NCBI RefSeq assembly: GCF_004564275.1
Contig: NZ_SPDV01000018.1
Location: 7,501 to 71,500, forward strand
Source: Sphingomonas parva (ex Maeng et al. 2020)
GTDB taxonomy: Bacteria > Pseudomonadota > Alphaproteobacteria > Sphingomonadales > Sphingomonadaceae
Reading direction: 5' to 3'
DNA length: 64,000 nt
The position numbers were made by a program, and so were the translations under genes. This document shows positions 9,107 to 17,843 of the stretch, in pieces. The notes beneath the pieces are model-generated. The model worked only from the letters and a program-made list of their open reading frames with translations. It searched no databases and was not told where the DNA came from. Positions within the stretch are counted from its first letter, which is position 1. Every line of letters starts with the position of its first letter.

Positions 9107-11038
9107 ATGCGATCCGCCCTCCTCGCCGTCCTCCTTCTTTCCTCCGCACCCCTCTCCGCCCAGCTCACGCCCTCGAACTTCACGCGCGCCGTCCCGGCGG
9201 CAAAGCAGGACACGGTTCCTGCGGCCCGCGACATTCCCTTTCCGGGCACCATCCGCCTCAACGTCGACGTCACCGATCTCGCCCGGCGCATCATCCGGGT
9301 GAAAGAGACGATCCCCGTGCCGGCGGCCGGGCGAATGACCCTCCTCTATCCCGAGTGGCTGCCGGGCGCCCACTCGCCGCGCGGCGCGATCAACAAGGTC
9401 GCCGGCCTCCAGGTCAGCGCCGGGGGCAAGCGCCTCGAATGGGTTCGCGACACGCTCGACGTCTACGCCTTCCATGTCGATGTCCCGGCCGGCGTCGAGG
9501 CGATCGACGTCGAGTTCCAGTTCGTCTCGCCGACCGCCGACAACCAGGGTCGGACGGTGATCACGCCGGACATGGCGAGCATCCAGTGGATCGCGACCTC
9601 GCTCTATCCGGCCGGCTATTACGTGCGGAACATCCCGATCCAGGCCACTCTCACCGTGCCGGACGGTTGGTCCGTAGCGACCTCGCTGCGCCCGGAGGCC
9701 GGCTCGGCCGCCGGCTCGACGATCACGTACCGCACCGTGCCTTACGACATCTTCGTCGATTCGCCGGCCATCGCCGGCGCGCACTTCCGCAAGTGGGAAC
9801 TCAGCCCTGACGTCACCCTCAACGTCGTGGCGGACACGGCGACCGAGCTGGAGGCCAGCGACGAGCTGATCGGCCTGCATCGCAAGCTGGTCGATCAGGC
9901 GGTCAAGACGTTCGGTGCGCAGCATTATGACCATTACGACTTCCTGCTCTCGATCTCTGACAATCTCGGGGGCATCGGCCTGGAGCATCATCGCTCCTCC
10001 GAGAACGGGGTCGACACGGGCTATTTCACCGAGTGGAAAAAGGCGCAGAGCGACCGCAATCTCCTGCCCCACGAATATACCCACAGCTGGAACGGCAAAT
10101 ATCGCCGTGGCGCCGATCTCTGGACGCCGGATTACCGGACCCCGATGCAGAACAGCCTGCTCTGGGTCTACGAGGGGCAAACCCAGTTCTGGGGATATGT
10201 GCTGGACGCGCGCTCGGGCATGCTCTCGAAGCAGGAGACGCTCGATGCGATCGCCTCGATCGCCGCGACCTACGACGCGACCCCCGGGCGCCGCTGGCGG
10301 CCGCTGATCGACACCACCAACGATCCGATCATCGCCCAGCGCGCGCCGCAGCCGTGGCGCGCCTGGCAGCGCTCGGAGGATTATTACAACGAGGGGCTGC
10401 TGATCTGGCTCGACGTCGACCGGATCCTCCGCCAGCAGTCGCGCGGCAAGAAGTCGCTCGACGATTTCGCCAAGGCCTTCTTCGGCGTCAACGATCGCGA
10501 TTACGGCGAGCTGACCTACACCCAGGCGGACATCGTCGGCATCCTCAACCGGCTCCAGCCCTATGACTGGGCCGGCTATCTCGACCGGCGTCTCAACGCC
10601 TACACCGAGCGCGCTCCTCTCGAGGGCATCGAGCAGGGCGGCTACCGCCTTGTCTACACCGGCACGCCGACCGACTGGTTCAAGACCGGCGAGACCAACC
10701 GCAAGGCGGTCGACCTGACCTATTCCGGCGGCTTCGTCGTGGCTTCGGGCGACGGCAAGGTTACCAGCGTGCTCTGGGACAGCCCGGCATTCGACGCCGG
10801 CCTCAGCGTCGGCTCGCAGGTGCTCGCCGTGAACGGCCGCGCCTTTTCCGCGGATGGATTGAAGGCGGCGATCTCGGCCGCGAAGGGCACAAGGGAGCCG
10901 GTGCGACTCCTCGTCCAGAGCGGCGACGCCTTCCGCACCGTCGATCTCGCCTGGCACCAGGGACTTCGCTATCCCCGGCTCGAGCCGACCGCGGGCGGCA
11001 AGGGCACGCTCGACTCGCTCCTCGCACCACTTCGCTGA
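9107..11038 (+). CDS. M61 family metallopeptidase with PDZ domain
   Basis: A secreted glycyl-aminopeptidase-like zinc peptidase, 643 aa. AGGAG lies upstream of the ATG at 9107 and residues 1-19 (MRSALLAVLLLSSAPLSAQ) are a signal peptide. The zinc motif HEYTH sits at ~322-326 with the third ligand in WVYEGQTQF near 355, both as in family M61. DNLGGIGLEHHRSSENG upstream of the zinc site is also family-typical. A PDZ domain occupies ~540-625 (GFVVASGDGKVTSVLWDSPAFDAGL...VLAVNGRAF). The following amidase starts 17 bp after its stop, so the two are probably co-transcribed and may both handle periplasmic peptides or amides. Confidence 0.92.
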   Translation: MRSALLAVLLLSSAPLSAQLTPSNFTRAVPAAKQDTVPAARDIPFPGTIRLNVDVTDLARRIIRVKETIPVPAAGRMTLLYPEWLPGAHSPRGAINKVAGLQVSAGGKRLEWVRDTLDVYAFHVDVPAGVEAIDVEFQFVSPTADNQGRTVITPDMASIQWIATSLYPAGYYVRNIPIQATLTVPDGWSVATSLRPEAGSAAGSTITYRTVPYDIFVDSPAIAGAHFRKWELSPDVTLNVVADTATELEASDELIGLHRKLVDQAVKTFGAQHYDHYDFLLSISDNLGGIGLEHHRSSENGVDTGYFTEWKKAQSDRNLLPHEYTHSWNGKYRRGADLWTPDYRTPMQNSLLWVYEGQTQFWGYVLDARSGMLSKQETLDAIASIAATYDATPGRRWRPLIDTTNDPIIAQRAPQPWRAWQRSEDYYNEGLLIWLDVDRILRQQSRGKKSLDDFAKAFFGVNDRDYGELTYTQADIVGILNRLQPYDWAGYLDRRLNAYTERAPLEGIEQGGYRLVYTGTPTDWFKTGETNRKAVDLTYSGGFVVASGDGKVTSVLWDSPAFDAGLSVGSQVLAVNGRAFSADGLKAAISAAKGTREPVRLLVQSGDAFRTVDLAWHQGLRYPRLEPTAGGKGTLDSLLAPLR

Positions 11039-11055
11039 TCGTCCGGAGGTCTCCC

Positions 11056-12594
11056 ATGCGCCTTGTGCTGTTCTCCACCGCCCTGCTCGCCGTCGCGACG
11101 GCAGGCCCGGGCCTCGCCGCGCCGGCCTTCAGCTCGTCGGCCAAGGCCGAAAGCAACACCAAGGCTGCGCTGCAGCGGATCAAGAAGCTCAACCCCAAGG
11201 TCAACGCGGTAATCGCGACCGATCCGACCGCGCTCCAGCAGGCCCGCGCGCTGGACCGTGGCGACCGGCGCGGCGCGCTGTTCGGCATGCCGGTGCTGAT
11301 CAAGGACAATATCGAATCGATCGGGCCGCTGCCGACAACCGCGGGCAGCCTCGCCCTCTCCCAGAACATTACCAATCGCGACGCGCCGCTGGTTTCGCGC
11401 CTGCGCCAGGCCGGCGCGGTGATCGTCGGCAAGGCCAACCTCTCGGAATGGGCGAACATCCGCTCGAACAGCTCCATCTCTGGCTGGAGCGCGGTGGGCG
11501 GCCAGACTCGCAACCCGCACGCGCTGAACCGCAACCCGTGCGGATCGAGCAGCGGCAGCGGCGCCGCCGTCGCCGCCGGTATGGTGCCGGCGGCGATCGG
11601 CACCGAGACGGACGGGTCGATCACCTGCCCCGCAGCGATCAACGGCATCGTCGGGTTCAAGCCGACGGTGGGCCTGGTCAGCCGCACGCATATCGTGCCG
11701 ATCAGCCACAGCCAGGATACCGCCGGCCCGATGACGCGGACCGTGCGCGAGACCGCGCTCGTCCTTTCGGCCATCGCCGGCAGCGACCCGGCCGACCCGG
11801 CGACGGCGGAAGCGGACAAGCACGTCGGCGACTTCGCGGCGACGCTCTCCGATACTTCGCTGCGCGGCAAGAGGATCGGGGTGCTCCGCTTCGCCACCGG
11901 CTTCGGCACCAACGCGGCGTTCGACGCGGCGCTTGAGACGCTCCGCAGGGAAGGCGCCATCCTGGTCGACATCGACAAGCTCGATGGACGGCAGGAGATG
12001 GGCGAGAACGAGTTCAAGGTCTTGCTCGCCGAGCTGAAGGCGGACCTCAACGCCTATCTCGCCACCACGCCCGCGTCCGTGCGCACGCGCACGCTTGCCG
12101 ACGTGATCGCCTTCAACAAGGCCAATGCCGCGACCGAGCTCGCCCTGTTCGGGCAGGAGACGTTCGAGCAGGCCGAGGCCACCAAGGGCCTCGACGATCC
12201 GGACTACAAGAAGGCGCGGGCAACGTCCTTCCGCCTCGCCGGTCCCGAGGGCATCGACCGCCTGCTTCGCGAGAACAACGTCGTCGCTCTGATCGGACCG
12301 ACCATGCCGGCCTCCTGGCCGATCGACGCGGTCCACGGCGATCAGATTTCCGGCGGCGGCGCCGGCAGCCTCGCCGCCGTCGCCGGCTATCCGCACCTCA
12401 CCGTGCCGATGGGAAGCGTGAAAGGATTGCCGGTGGGGCTCAGCTTCATGGGGCCGAAATGGTCGGACGCGATGATCCTTTCGCTCGGCTACGATTTCGA
12501 GCAGGCCTCGAAGAAGCTGGTCGAACCGCGCGTCCTCCCGTCGATCGAGGAGAGTCCGGAGATCGCACCGCACCTGAGACCCGCGGCGCGCTGA
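11056..12594 (+). CDS. secreted amidase (amidase signature family)
   Basis: Hydrolyses amide bonds with a Ser-cisSer-Lys triad; the substrate is not predictable. The 512-aa protein starts with a signal peptide (MRLVLFSTALLAVATAGPGLA), so it acts in the periplasm. Catalytic lysine lies in VLIKDNIE (~82), the glycine/serine-rich signature with the cis-serine in CGSSSGSGAAVAAG (~161-174) and the nucleophile in TETDGSITCPA (~186). The C-terminal DPDYKKARATSF and PHLTVPMGSVKGLPVGLSF are characteristic. GGAGG precedes the start. A perfect 11-bp hairpin follows the stop. Confidence 0.93.
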   Translation: MRLVLFSTALLAVATAGPGLAAPAFSSSAKAESNTKAALQRIKKLNPKVNAVIATDPTALQQARALDRGDRRGALFGMPVLIKDNIESIGPLPTTAGSLALSQNITNRDAPLVSRLRQAGAVIVGKANLSEWANIRSNSSISGWSAVGGQTRNPHALNRNPCGSSSGSGAAVAAGMVPAAIGTETDGSITCPAAINGIVGFKPTVGLVSRTHIVPISHSQDTAGPMTRTVRETALVLSAIAGSDPADPATAEADKHVGDFAATLSDTSLRGKRIGVLRFATGFGTNAAFDAALETLRREGAILVDIDKLDGRQEMGENEFKVLLAELKADLNAYLATTPASVRTRTLADVIAFNKANAATELALFGQETFEQAEATKGLDDPDYKKARATSFRLAGPEGIDRLLRENNVVALIGPTMPASWPIDAVHGDQISGGGAGSLAAVAGYPHLTVPMGSVKGLPVGLSFMGPKWSDAMILSLGYDFEQASKKLVEPRVLPSIEESPEIAPHLRPAAR

Positions 12595-12618
12595 ACTTTC
12601 TGCACGGTTTATTGACCC

Positions 12619-12644
12619 CACCTCGTCCGAAAGCGGACGGGGTG
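12619..12644. other. strong stem-loop after the amidase gene
   Basis: An 11-bp stem CACCTCGTCCG/CGGACGGGGTG (one G-T wobble) closed by an AAAG loop. No T-run follows on either strand, so it may be a processing or stability hairpin, or a terminator of unusual type, between the amidase and the radical SAM gene. Confidence 0.5.
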
Positions 12645-12702
12645 CGGATCGCCGCGGCACGCGCCGGCTCCACAAGGCTGGAGGTTCGGAACGGAGGCGA
12701 TC

Positions 12703-14160
12703 ATGGCGAGCATCGGTGGGCGGCGTGCGGCGGGGCCCCTCAGGGTCAAATTCATTCTTCCCGCCCTGACTGAGGCAAAGAGCCCCTTCTGGCGCCCGAT
12801 CAAATATTCGCTCTTTCCCCCGCTCGGTCTCGCCTCGCTCGCCTCGCACCTGAGGCCGGATGACGAAGCGGAGATCGTCGACGATCACGTCCAGGCGCTA
12901 AACATAGATGACGCGCCCGATCTTGTGGTGATCCAAGTCTACATCACCAACGCCTATCGCGCCTACGCGCTGGCCGACCATTATCGTTCCAAGGGCTGCT
13001 TCGTCGCCTTGGGCGGCCTCCACGTCACCGCATTGCCGGAGGAAGCCGCCGTCCATGCGGACGTACTCTTCCTCGGCCCGGGCGACGAAACCTTCCCGGA
13101 ATTCCTCGCCCATTTCCGCGCCGGCGAAGCACGAGCCCGCTACGTCTCGAGCGGGGGCCGGACGATCGAGGGCCTGCCGCCGGTGCGGCGAGACCTGATC
13201 GACCGTAGCCGTTACCTCGTGCCGAACTCGATTGTCGTCACGCGCGGCTGCCCTCAGCATTGCGACTTCTGCTACAAGGACGCCTTCTTCTCCGGAGGCG
13301 CCGGTTTCTACACGCAGCGGGTCGACGAGGCGCTGGCCGAGATCGAACGCCTGCCCGGCCGCCACCTCTACTTCCTCGACGATCACCTGCTCGGCAACCG
13401 CCGCTTCGCATCTAACCTGTTCGACGGCATGGCCGGCATGAACCGCCTGTTCCAGGGCGCCGCGACGGTCGATTCGGTGCTTCGGGGAGACCTGATCGAG
13501 CAGGCAGCCAAAGCCGGGCTGCGCAGCCTGTTCGTGGGTTTCGAGAGCTTCAGCGCTGAAAATTTGCGGGCCAGCAACAAGAAGCAGAACCTCGCCCGGG
13601 ACTATGGCGAAGTGACGCGGCGGCTCAGCGACCTCGGGATCATGATCAACGGCTCGTTCGTATTCGGCATGGACGACGACGACGGGGACGTGTTCGACCG
13701 AACCGTCGAATGGGCAGTTCGCCACGGCGTCACCACCGCCACCTTCCACATCATGACCCCCTATCCCGGCACGCGGCTGTTCGCCCGGATCGAGCAGGAA
13801 GGCCGGATCACCAGCCGGAATTGGAATGCCTACGATACCCGGCACGTCGTCTATCGGCCGGTAAAGCTGTCTGCCGATACGCTGAAGGCGGGCTACGATC
13901 GCGCCTATCGAGACTTCTACTCCTGGACCAACATCGGCCGCGCTGCGCTCTCGCACCCGTCCGCCAAGCACAAGGCCAAGCATCTTGCCTATGCCGCCGG
14001 ATGGAAGAAGCTCGAGCCGCTCTGGGACATTGCGATCAAGACGCGGCGCCTGCGACAGATGACGCCGGTGCTGGAGGCGGTGCTTTCTAAGGTCAGCCGC
14101 CGCGAGACGGATGTGTTGCTGGAAACCGGCTCCGCTCGGCCCGGCGCCCTCCGGCTCTAG
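12703..14160 (+). CDS. B12-binding-type radical SAM protein
   Basis: A 485-aa protein with an N-terminal cobalamin-binding-like domain (~15-150: FPPLGLASLASHLRP, VIQVYITNAYRAYALAD, FVALGGLHVTALPEEA, FLGPGDETFPEFL) and a radical SAM core. The 4Fe-4S motif CPQHCDFC is near residues 183-190 (CxxxCxxC). GFESFSAENL and GSFVFGMDDDD are typical of the B12 subgroup. A C-terminal ~100-residue region is basic and unassigned. GGAGG lies 6 bp before the ATG. The protein could be a methylase or a thioether/ring-forming enzyme; hopanoid methylases share this architecture but nothing here proves it. Its TAG stop shares CTAG with the convergent TfoX-like gene. Confidence 0.85.
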   Translation: MASIGGRRAAGPLRVKFILPALTEAKSPFWRPIKYSLFPPLGLASLASHLRPDDEAEIVDDHVQALNIDDAPDLVVIQVYITNAYRAYALADHYRSKGCFVALGGLHVTALPEEAAVHADVLFLGPGDETFPEFLAHFRAGEARARYVSSGGRTIEGLPPVRRDLIDRSRYLVPNSIVVTRGCPQHCDFCYKDAFFSGGAGFYTQRVDEALAEIERLPGRHLYFLDDHLLGNRRFASNLFDGMAGMNRLFQGAATVDSVLRGDLIEQAAKAGLRSLFVGFESFSAENLRASNKKQNLARDYGEVTRRLSDLGIMINGSFVFGMDDDDGDVFDRTVEWAVRHGVTTATFHIMTPYPGTRLFARIEQEGRITSRNWNAYDTRHVVYRPVKLSADTLKAGYDRAYRDFYSWTNIGRAALSHPSAKHKAKHLAYAAGWKKLEPLWDIAIKTRRLRQMTPVLEAVLSKVSRRETDVLLETGSARPGALRL

Positions 14161-14525
14161 GGATTGTTCGGCTTCTTGCTTGGCTCCCTTTTCGCGGTGC
14201 CGCGCGCGCCCGCTTCGGTCGCCAGGCGGGCCCAGCGCCGCAGCGCCTCGGGATCGTCGTAGACATCACTCGGCGGTCGCCTGTAGTTCATCACGTCCAC
14301 CCGGCCATCCTTGAACTTGACGCTGAACTTCTCGCAGCCTTCCGCGTCCCAGATCGCATCGGTTTCAACATCGGCTTTCAGCCAGAGCTCGCCATCGTCG
14401 AGGATCGCGAAAATCACTCCGTCGAGGTAGAGCGTCGCCCCGCCCATCATAGCGCGCCTGGAGACGCTGCCGAGCGGTTCCAGGGCCTCCTGGATCCAGG
14501 CGTAGAGCCCCTCGTCCACGCTCAT
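14157..14525 (-). CDS. TfoX/Sxy N-terminal domain protein
   Basis: A 122-aa protein matching only the N-terminal TfoX domain: YAWIQEALEPLGSVSRRAMMGGATLYLDGVIFAILDDGELWLKAD followed by FSVKFKDGRVDVMNYRRPPSDVYDDPEALRRWARLA. In gammaproteobacteria TfoX/Sxy controls competence; stand-alone N-terminal domain proteins in alphaproteobacteria have no known role. The start overlaps the SMR transporter stop as ATGA, making it the third gene of a coupled trio. The C-terminus is lysine-rich (KREPSKKPNNP). Confidence 0.85.
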   Translation of the reverse strand: MSVDEGLYAWIQEALEPLGSVSRRAMMGGATLYLDGVIFAILDDGELWLKADVETDAIWDAEGCEKFSVKFKDGRVDVMNYRRPPSDVYDDPEALRRWARLATEAGARGTAKREPSKKPNNP

Positions 14526-14851
14526 GCCGCCGTCAGCCGAAGGCCGACGATGCAGCCGATCAGCGCGAGGAGCAGGAGGATACGGATCGAGTTGACCGGC
14601 TCCCCAAAGAACCAGATGCCGACCAGCACCGTCCCAGCCGCGCCGATCCCTCCCCACACGGCATAGGCCGTTCCCATCGGAATGACTCGCGACGCGACCT
14701 CCAGCAGGCCCATCGACAGCGTCACCGAGACGAGGAAGCCGATCGTCCAGGGTATGTTGCGGAAGCCGTCGACATGGCGGAGGCAGGTGGTGAAGCCCAC
14801 TTCGAACAGGCCGCCGACGCAAAGCAGGATCCAGGCGTGTACAGGGTTCAT
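14522..14851 (-). CDS. SMR family multidrug/guanidinium-type transporter
   Basis: A 109-aa inner-membrane protein with four predicted transmembrane helices. The essential glutamate of helix 1 is present in VGGLFEVGFTTCLR (E17), and helix 3 carries GTAYAVWGGIGAAGTVLVG, the SMR signature. Sequence features (SMGLLEVASRVIPMGTAYAVW, GEPVNSIRI) are closer to the SugE/Gdx branch than to EmrE, so guanidinium or quaternary ammonium export is plausible. SMR proteins work as dimers; no second SMR gene is adjacent. Start and stop overlap the flanking genes by 4 bp each. Confidence 0.9.
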   Translation of the reverse strand: MNPVHAWILLCVGGLFEVGFTTCLRHVDGFRNIPWTIGFLVSVTLSMGLLEVASRVIPMGTAYAVWGGIGAAGTVLVGIWFFGEPVNSIRILLLLALIGCIVGLRLTAA

Positions 14852-15750
14852 GGCATCGTCTCGATCGCAGGTTCGGGGTGGGTCTTGGTGCGGGCGGCAA
14901 GCACGCAGCCGGTGACGATCAGCGCCGCGCCGATCAGGGTGGTGAGGCCCACTTCCTCGCCGAATACGACGAAGCCGTAGAGCGCCGCCCATACCAGCGC
15001 AGTATATTCGACGGGCGCCAGCCGGTGCGCCTCGGCGCGAGCATAGGACCAGGCGAGCAGCATCAGCGATACGAGGGCGAGCAGGGCGGCGAGAAGCAGG
15101 TTCGGCCAATGCAATGCCGCGGGGACGACGGCGACGAACGGTGCTGCGAGCGCCAGAAGGCCACCGATGATCAGATATTGGTAAAACGCGATCTCGATCG
15201 GACCGGCGACCAGGGCCTGCTGGCGCATCACCACGATATTGTAGGCGTAGAGCATCGCCGAGATCAGCACCGAGGCCGCGCCCCAGAGGTCGGCACTTCC
15301 AGGCGTGCCGACGCGCGCCCCGACGATGACCAGCACGCCGGCAAAGCCGATCGCGGAGGCGAGCACCGCGCGCGGACCGACCGGCTCGCGCAGGATCGCG
15401 GCGGCGAGGTAGAGCGAGATCAGCGGCGCGACGAAGGTCAGCGCCACCGCCTCGGCGAGCGGCAGCCGGGCGATTCCCCAGAAGAAGGTCAGCGCCATGA
15501 CGGACCCGACCAGGCCGCGGATGATGTGGTAGCGCATCGCTTTGCGGCTCGGGCGGGACGGCCGCGCGAGGGCGTAGAGGATCGACGACAGGAGGAGCCC
15601 GAGGAGCATCCGCCAGAACACGGCATTGTACGCGCCGATCGCAAGGGAGAGACCCTTCATCACCGCGTCCATGGTCGAGAACAGGGCAATGCCCAGCGTT
15701 GCCACGGAGAAGGGGATCAGGATCGCAGGGTGCTGCGCCTTGGAAGCCAT
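14848..15750 (-). CDS. EamA/DMT family transporter
   Basis: A 300-aa inner-membrane protein with about ten hydrophobic helices arranged as two EamA repeats (first repeat ~8-140, second ~150-285). LFSTMDAVMKGL, PLAEAVALTFVAPLISLYLAAAILREPV and the second-repeat ALVWAALYGFVVFGEEVGLTTLIGAALIVTGCVL are typical. Substrates in this superfamily range from metabolites to amino acids and cannot be assigned. Its stop overlaps the SMR start as ATGA, so two drug/metabolite transporters and the TfoX-like protein are made from one message. Confidence 0.9.
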   Translation of the reverse strand: MASKAQHPAILIPFSVATLGIALFSTMDAVMKGLSLAIGAYNAVFWRMLLGLLLSSILYALARPSRPSRKAMRYHIIRGLVGSVMALTFFWGIARLPLAEAVALTFVAPLISLYLAAAILREPVGPRAVLASAIGFAGVLVIVGARVGTPGSADLWGAASVLISAMLYAYNIVVMRQQALVAGPIEIAFYQYLIIGGLLALAAPFVAVVPAALHWPNLLLAALLALVSLMLLAWSYARAEAHRLAPVEYTALVWAALYGFVVFGEEVGLTTLIGAALIVTGCVLAARTKTHPEPAIETMP

Positions 15751-15819
15751 GCCGCCCGATAGCGTCGGCGGCGCCCTGCGTCACCCGCTGCCGGACCGTG
15801 CTCTCATCGATAAGAGGAC

Positions 15820-15843
15820 GGCCCCGGAGAACGCCCCGGGGCC
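15820..15843 (-). terminator. probable terminator of the hsp20 gene
   Basis: Minus-strand hairpin GGCCCCGG/CCGGGGCC with an 8-nt loop, followed by GTCCTCTTAT. The stem is strong, the U-tract weak. It lies 17 bp past the hsp20 stop. Confidence 0.55.
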
Positions 15844-15859
15844 GCCGTCACGTGCCGGA

Positions 15860-16339
15860 TCAGGCGGCGCTCGCCTGATCCTTGTTGTCGTTATGAGACT
15901 GCTGCAGGTCGATCTGCGCCGGCGACGCGCCGGTGATGTCGATCTTGCGCGGCTTCATCGCTTCCGGGATCTCGCGGACGAGCTGGATCGAGAGCAGGCC
16001 GTCCTGCAGATCCGCGCTGCGCACCTGCACATAGTCGCCGAGGGCGAAGCGGCGCTCGAACGCGCGGGTCGCGATGCCGCGGTGGATGTACTGGCCTTCG
16101 TCATTGCCGTTCCTGCGGCCGGCGACGATCAGCTGGTTCTGCTGCGCCGTGATCTCGATCTCGTCGCGGCGGAAGCCGGCCACCGCGATGGTGATGCGAT
16201 AGCTGTCCTCGTCGAGCCGCTCGAGATCGAAAGGCGGATAATTTTCCGCAGCCTGGCCGGCGTTCTCGAGCAGATCGAACAGCCGGTCGAAACCGATCGT
16301 GGACCGCCGGTAAGGCGAAAAGTCGAAATTGGTCCTCAT
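15860..16339 (-). CDS. Hsp20 family small heat-shock protein
   Basis: A 159-aa IbpA-type chaperone that binds unfolding proteins. N-terminus RTNFDFSPYRRSTIGFDRLFDLLE is typical. The alpha-crystallin domain spans ~37-130 (YPPFDLERLDEDSYRITIAVAGF, AQQNQLIVAGRR, YIHRGIATRAFERRFALGDYVQV, ADLQDGLLSIQLVREIPE). The C-terminal I-x-I-like motif is KIDITG. AAGGAGG precedes the ATG and is buried in a thermosensor hairpin; an RpoH-like promoter lies 89-117 bp upstream. Regulation is therefore probably at both transcription and translation. Confidence 0.95.
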   Translation of the reverse strand: MRTNFDFSPYRRSTIGFDRLFDLLENAGQAAENYPPFDLERLDEDSYRITIAVAGFRRDEIEITAQQNQLIVAGRRNGNDEGQYIHRGIATRAFERRFALGDYVQVRSADLQDGLLSIQLVREIPEAMKPRKIDITGASPAQIDLQQSHNDNKDQASAA

Positions 16340-16421
16340 CTCCAAAGTCCTCCTTGAGCAACGTTGGTTACGAGGCCGGGGCGCGGGGCGCCCGCGGCAC
16401 CGGACCCTTCTGGCGTCCGGC
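16340..16421 (-). promoter_or_regulatory. ROSE-type RNA thermometer in hsp20 leader
   Basis: The ~80-nt leader folds into successive hairpins. The 5' one is CCGGAC/GTCCGG (16420-16415 with 16405-16400). The last, 16367-16342, has arms CCAACGUUGCU and AGGACUUUGG around loop CAAGG. Pairing is CC-GG, AA-UU, one C-U mismatch, then G-C, U-A, U-G, a bulged G, C-G and U-A, so the conserved UUGCU pairs with the Shine-Dalgarno AGGA. That UYGCU/AGGA pairing with a bulged G is the diagnostic ROSE element of alphaproteobacterial small heat-shock genes. Warming should open it and release the ribosome-binding site. Confidence 0.85.
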
Positions 16422-16427
16422 AACGGT

Positions 16428-16456
16428 AATATAGAACCAAAGAGGTTCGTATCAAG
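16428..16456 (-). promoter_or_regulatory. RpoH-like promoter of hsp20
   Basis: On the minus strand CTTGAT (16456-16451), a 17-bp spacer, then TATATT (16433-16428) in the context TCTATATTA. CTTGA with CTATAT matches alphaproteobacterial heat-shock sigma (RpoH) promoters as I know them. The implied start site falls at the 5' end of the ROSE leader. Confidence 0.65.
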
Positions 16457-16536
16457 AGCTCGCGCTCATTTCGGATGCAGCTGCCTTGCGTTCCTCCGCC
16501 CACCCTTCCATCCTCCCGCGCGACAGGAGGAATTGC

Positions 16537-17742
16537 ATGCGTATCGCCCCGTTCGTGACCTTCGGCCTTGCTCTCGCCGCGCCGGCCCCCGCCCATCCGC
16601 AGGTCTCCCCCGCGGACCGTCTTGCCCATGAGGAGATGCTCGTCCTCGATACCCATCTCGACACGCCGGTGCTGTTCGAGCGGCAAGGGTGGGATTTCAG
16701 CCGCTGGCACGAATATGCCTGGGACAACAGCCAGGTGGACATCCCCCGGATGGAGGCCGGCGGCCTCGATGGCGGCTTCTTCGTCATCTACACCTCGCAG
16801 GGCAGCCTCGATCCCGCCGCGATGGCCAAGGCCAAGGCGGACGCGCTGATGCGCGCGACCGCCATCCAGCGCGTGGTCGCCTCACATCCCGACAAGCTCG
16901 CCTTCGCGACGACGGCCGACGATGCGGAGCGGCTCCACAAGGAGGGCAAGCACATCGTCTTCCAGAGCATCGAGAACAGCTATCCGCTCGGCGATGACCT
17001 CTCCCTGCTCGGCACCTACTACCGGCTCGGCGTCCGCATGGCGGGGCCGGTGCATTCGAAGAACAACCAGTTCGGCGATTCCGCCACCGATACGCCGCGC
17101 TGGAACGGGCTCAGCCCGCTCGGTCGGCAGTGGGTCGCAGAGATGAACCGGCTCGGCATGATCATTGACGGCAGCCACTCGTCCGACGCTGTCTTCGATC
17201 AGATGCTCGCGCTGTCCAAGGCCCCGATCATCCTCAGCCATTCCGGGCCCAAGGCGATGTTCGATCACAAGCGCAACATCGACGACGAGAGGATGCGCAA
17301 GCTTGCGAAAGCCGGCGGCGTGATGTTCGTCAACTCGGTGTTCCTCGTCCCCTTCGACAATTCCGAGGAGCGCGGCGCGATCACCGACCGGCAGGAGAGC
17401 TGGGAGACGCTGTCGCCTGCCGATCGCCGCCGGCTCGTGGCGGAGAAGACCGCGCTGGACGCGACCCATCCCTATACGACCGCGAATTTCGAGCTCTACA
17501 TGAAGAGCCTGCTCCACACGATCGCCGTCATGGGCGTCGATCATGTCGGCCTGGGCGCGGACTGGGACGGCGGCGGCGGCGTCCTCGGCATGGAGGATGT
17601 CTCCGCCTTGCCGCTGATCACCGCGCGACTCCGCAAGGAGGGCTTCAAGGATGCAGACATCGCCAAGATCATGGGCGGGAACCTGCTGCGCGTGATGCGG
17701 GCCGTGCAGGCGCAGGCCGAGAAAGCCCCCGCCCGCCGCTGA
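16537..17742 (+). CDS. membrane dipeptidase (family M19)
   Basis: A secreted zinc dipeptidase of 401 aa. AGGAGG is 6 bp before the ATG at 16537, and residues 1-20 are a signal peptide (MRIAPFVTFGLALAAPAPAH). M19 zinc ligands are visible: H and D in LDTHLDTPV, the bridging E in FQSIENSYPLG, H in IIDGSHSSDAVFDQ and H in IILSHSGPKAM. DHVGLGADWDGGGGVLG near the C-terminus carries the conserved aspartate, and ALPLITARLRKEGFKDADIAKIMGGNLLRV is the family ending. It likely cleaves dipeptides in the periplasm; L,D-dipeptide specificity is possible in this family. Confidence 0.94.
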   Translation: MRIAPFVTFGLALAAPAPAHPQVSPADRLAHEEMLVLDTHLDTPVLFERQGWDFSRWHEYAWDNSQVDIPRMEAGGLDGGFFVIYTSQGSLDPAAMAKAKADALMRATAIQRVVASHPDKLAFATTADDAERLHKEGKHIVFQSIENSYPLGDDLSLLGTYYRLGVRMAGPVHSKNNQFGDSATDTPRWNGLSPLGRQWVAEMNRLGMIIDGSHSSDAVFDQMLALSKAPIILSHSGPKAMFDHKRNIDDERMRKLAKAGGVMFVNSVFLVPFDNSEERGAITDRQESWETLSPADRRRLVAEKTALDATHPYTTANFELYMKSLLHTIAVMGVDHVGLGADWDGGGGVLGMEDVSALPLITARLRKEGFKDADIAKIMGGNLLRVMRAVQAQAEKAPARR

Positions 17743-17843
17743 GCCGGGCTTCGGCGCAGGCGCCGGACGAAACCGTCGGGCCCCTGCGCCGTTGGGTCTG
17801 AGCCGGCTCGTTCCGGAACCGGCTCGACATCGAAGGCAGAAGC

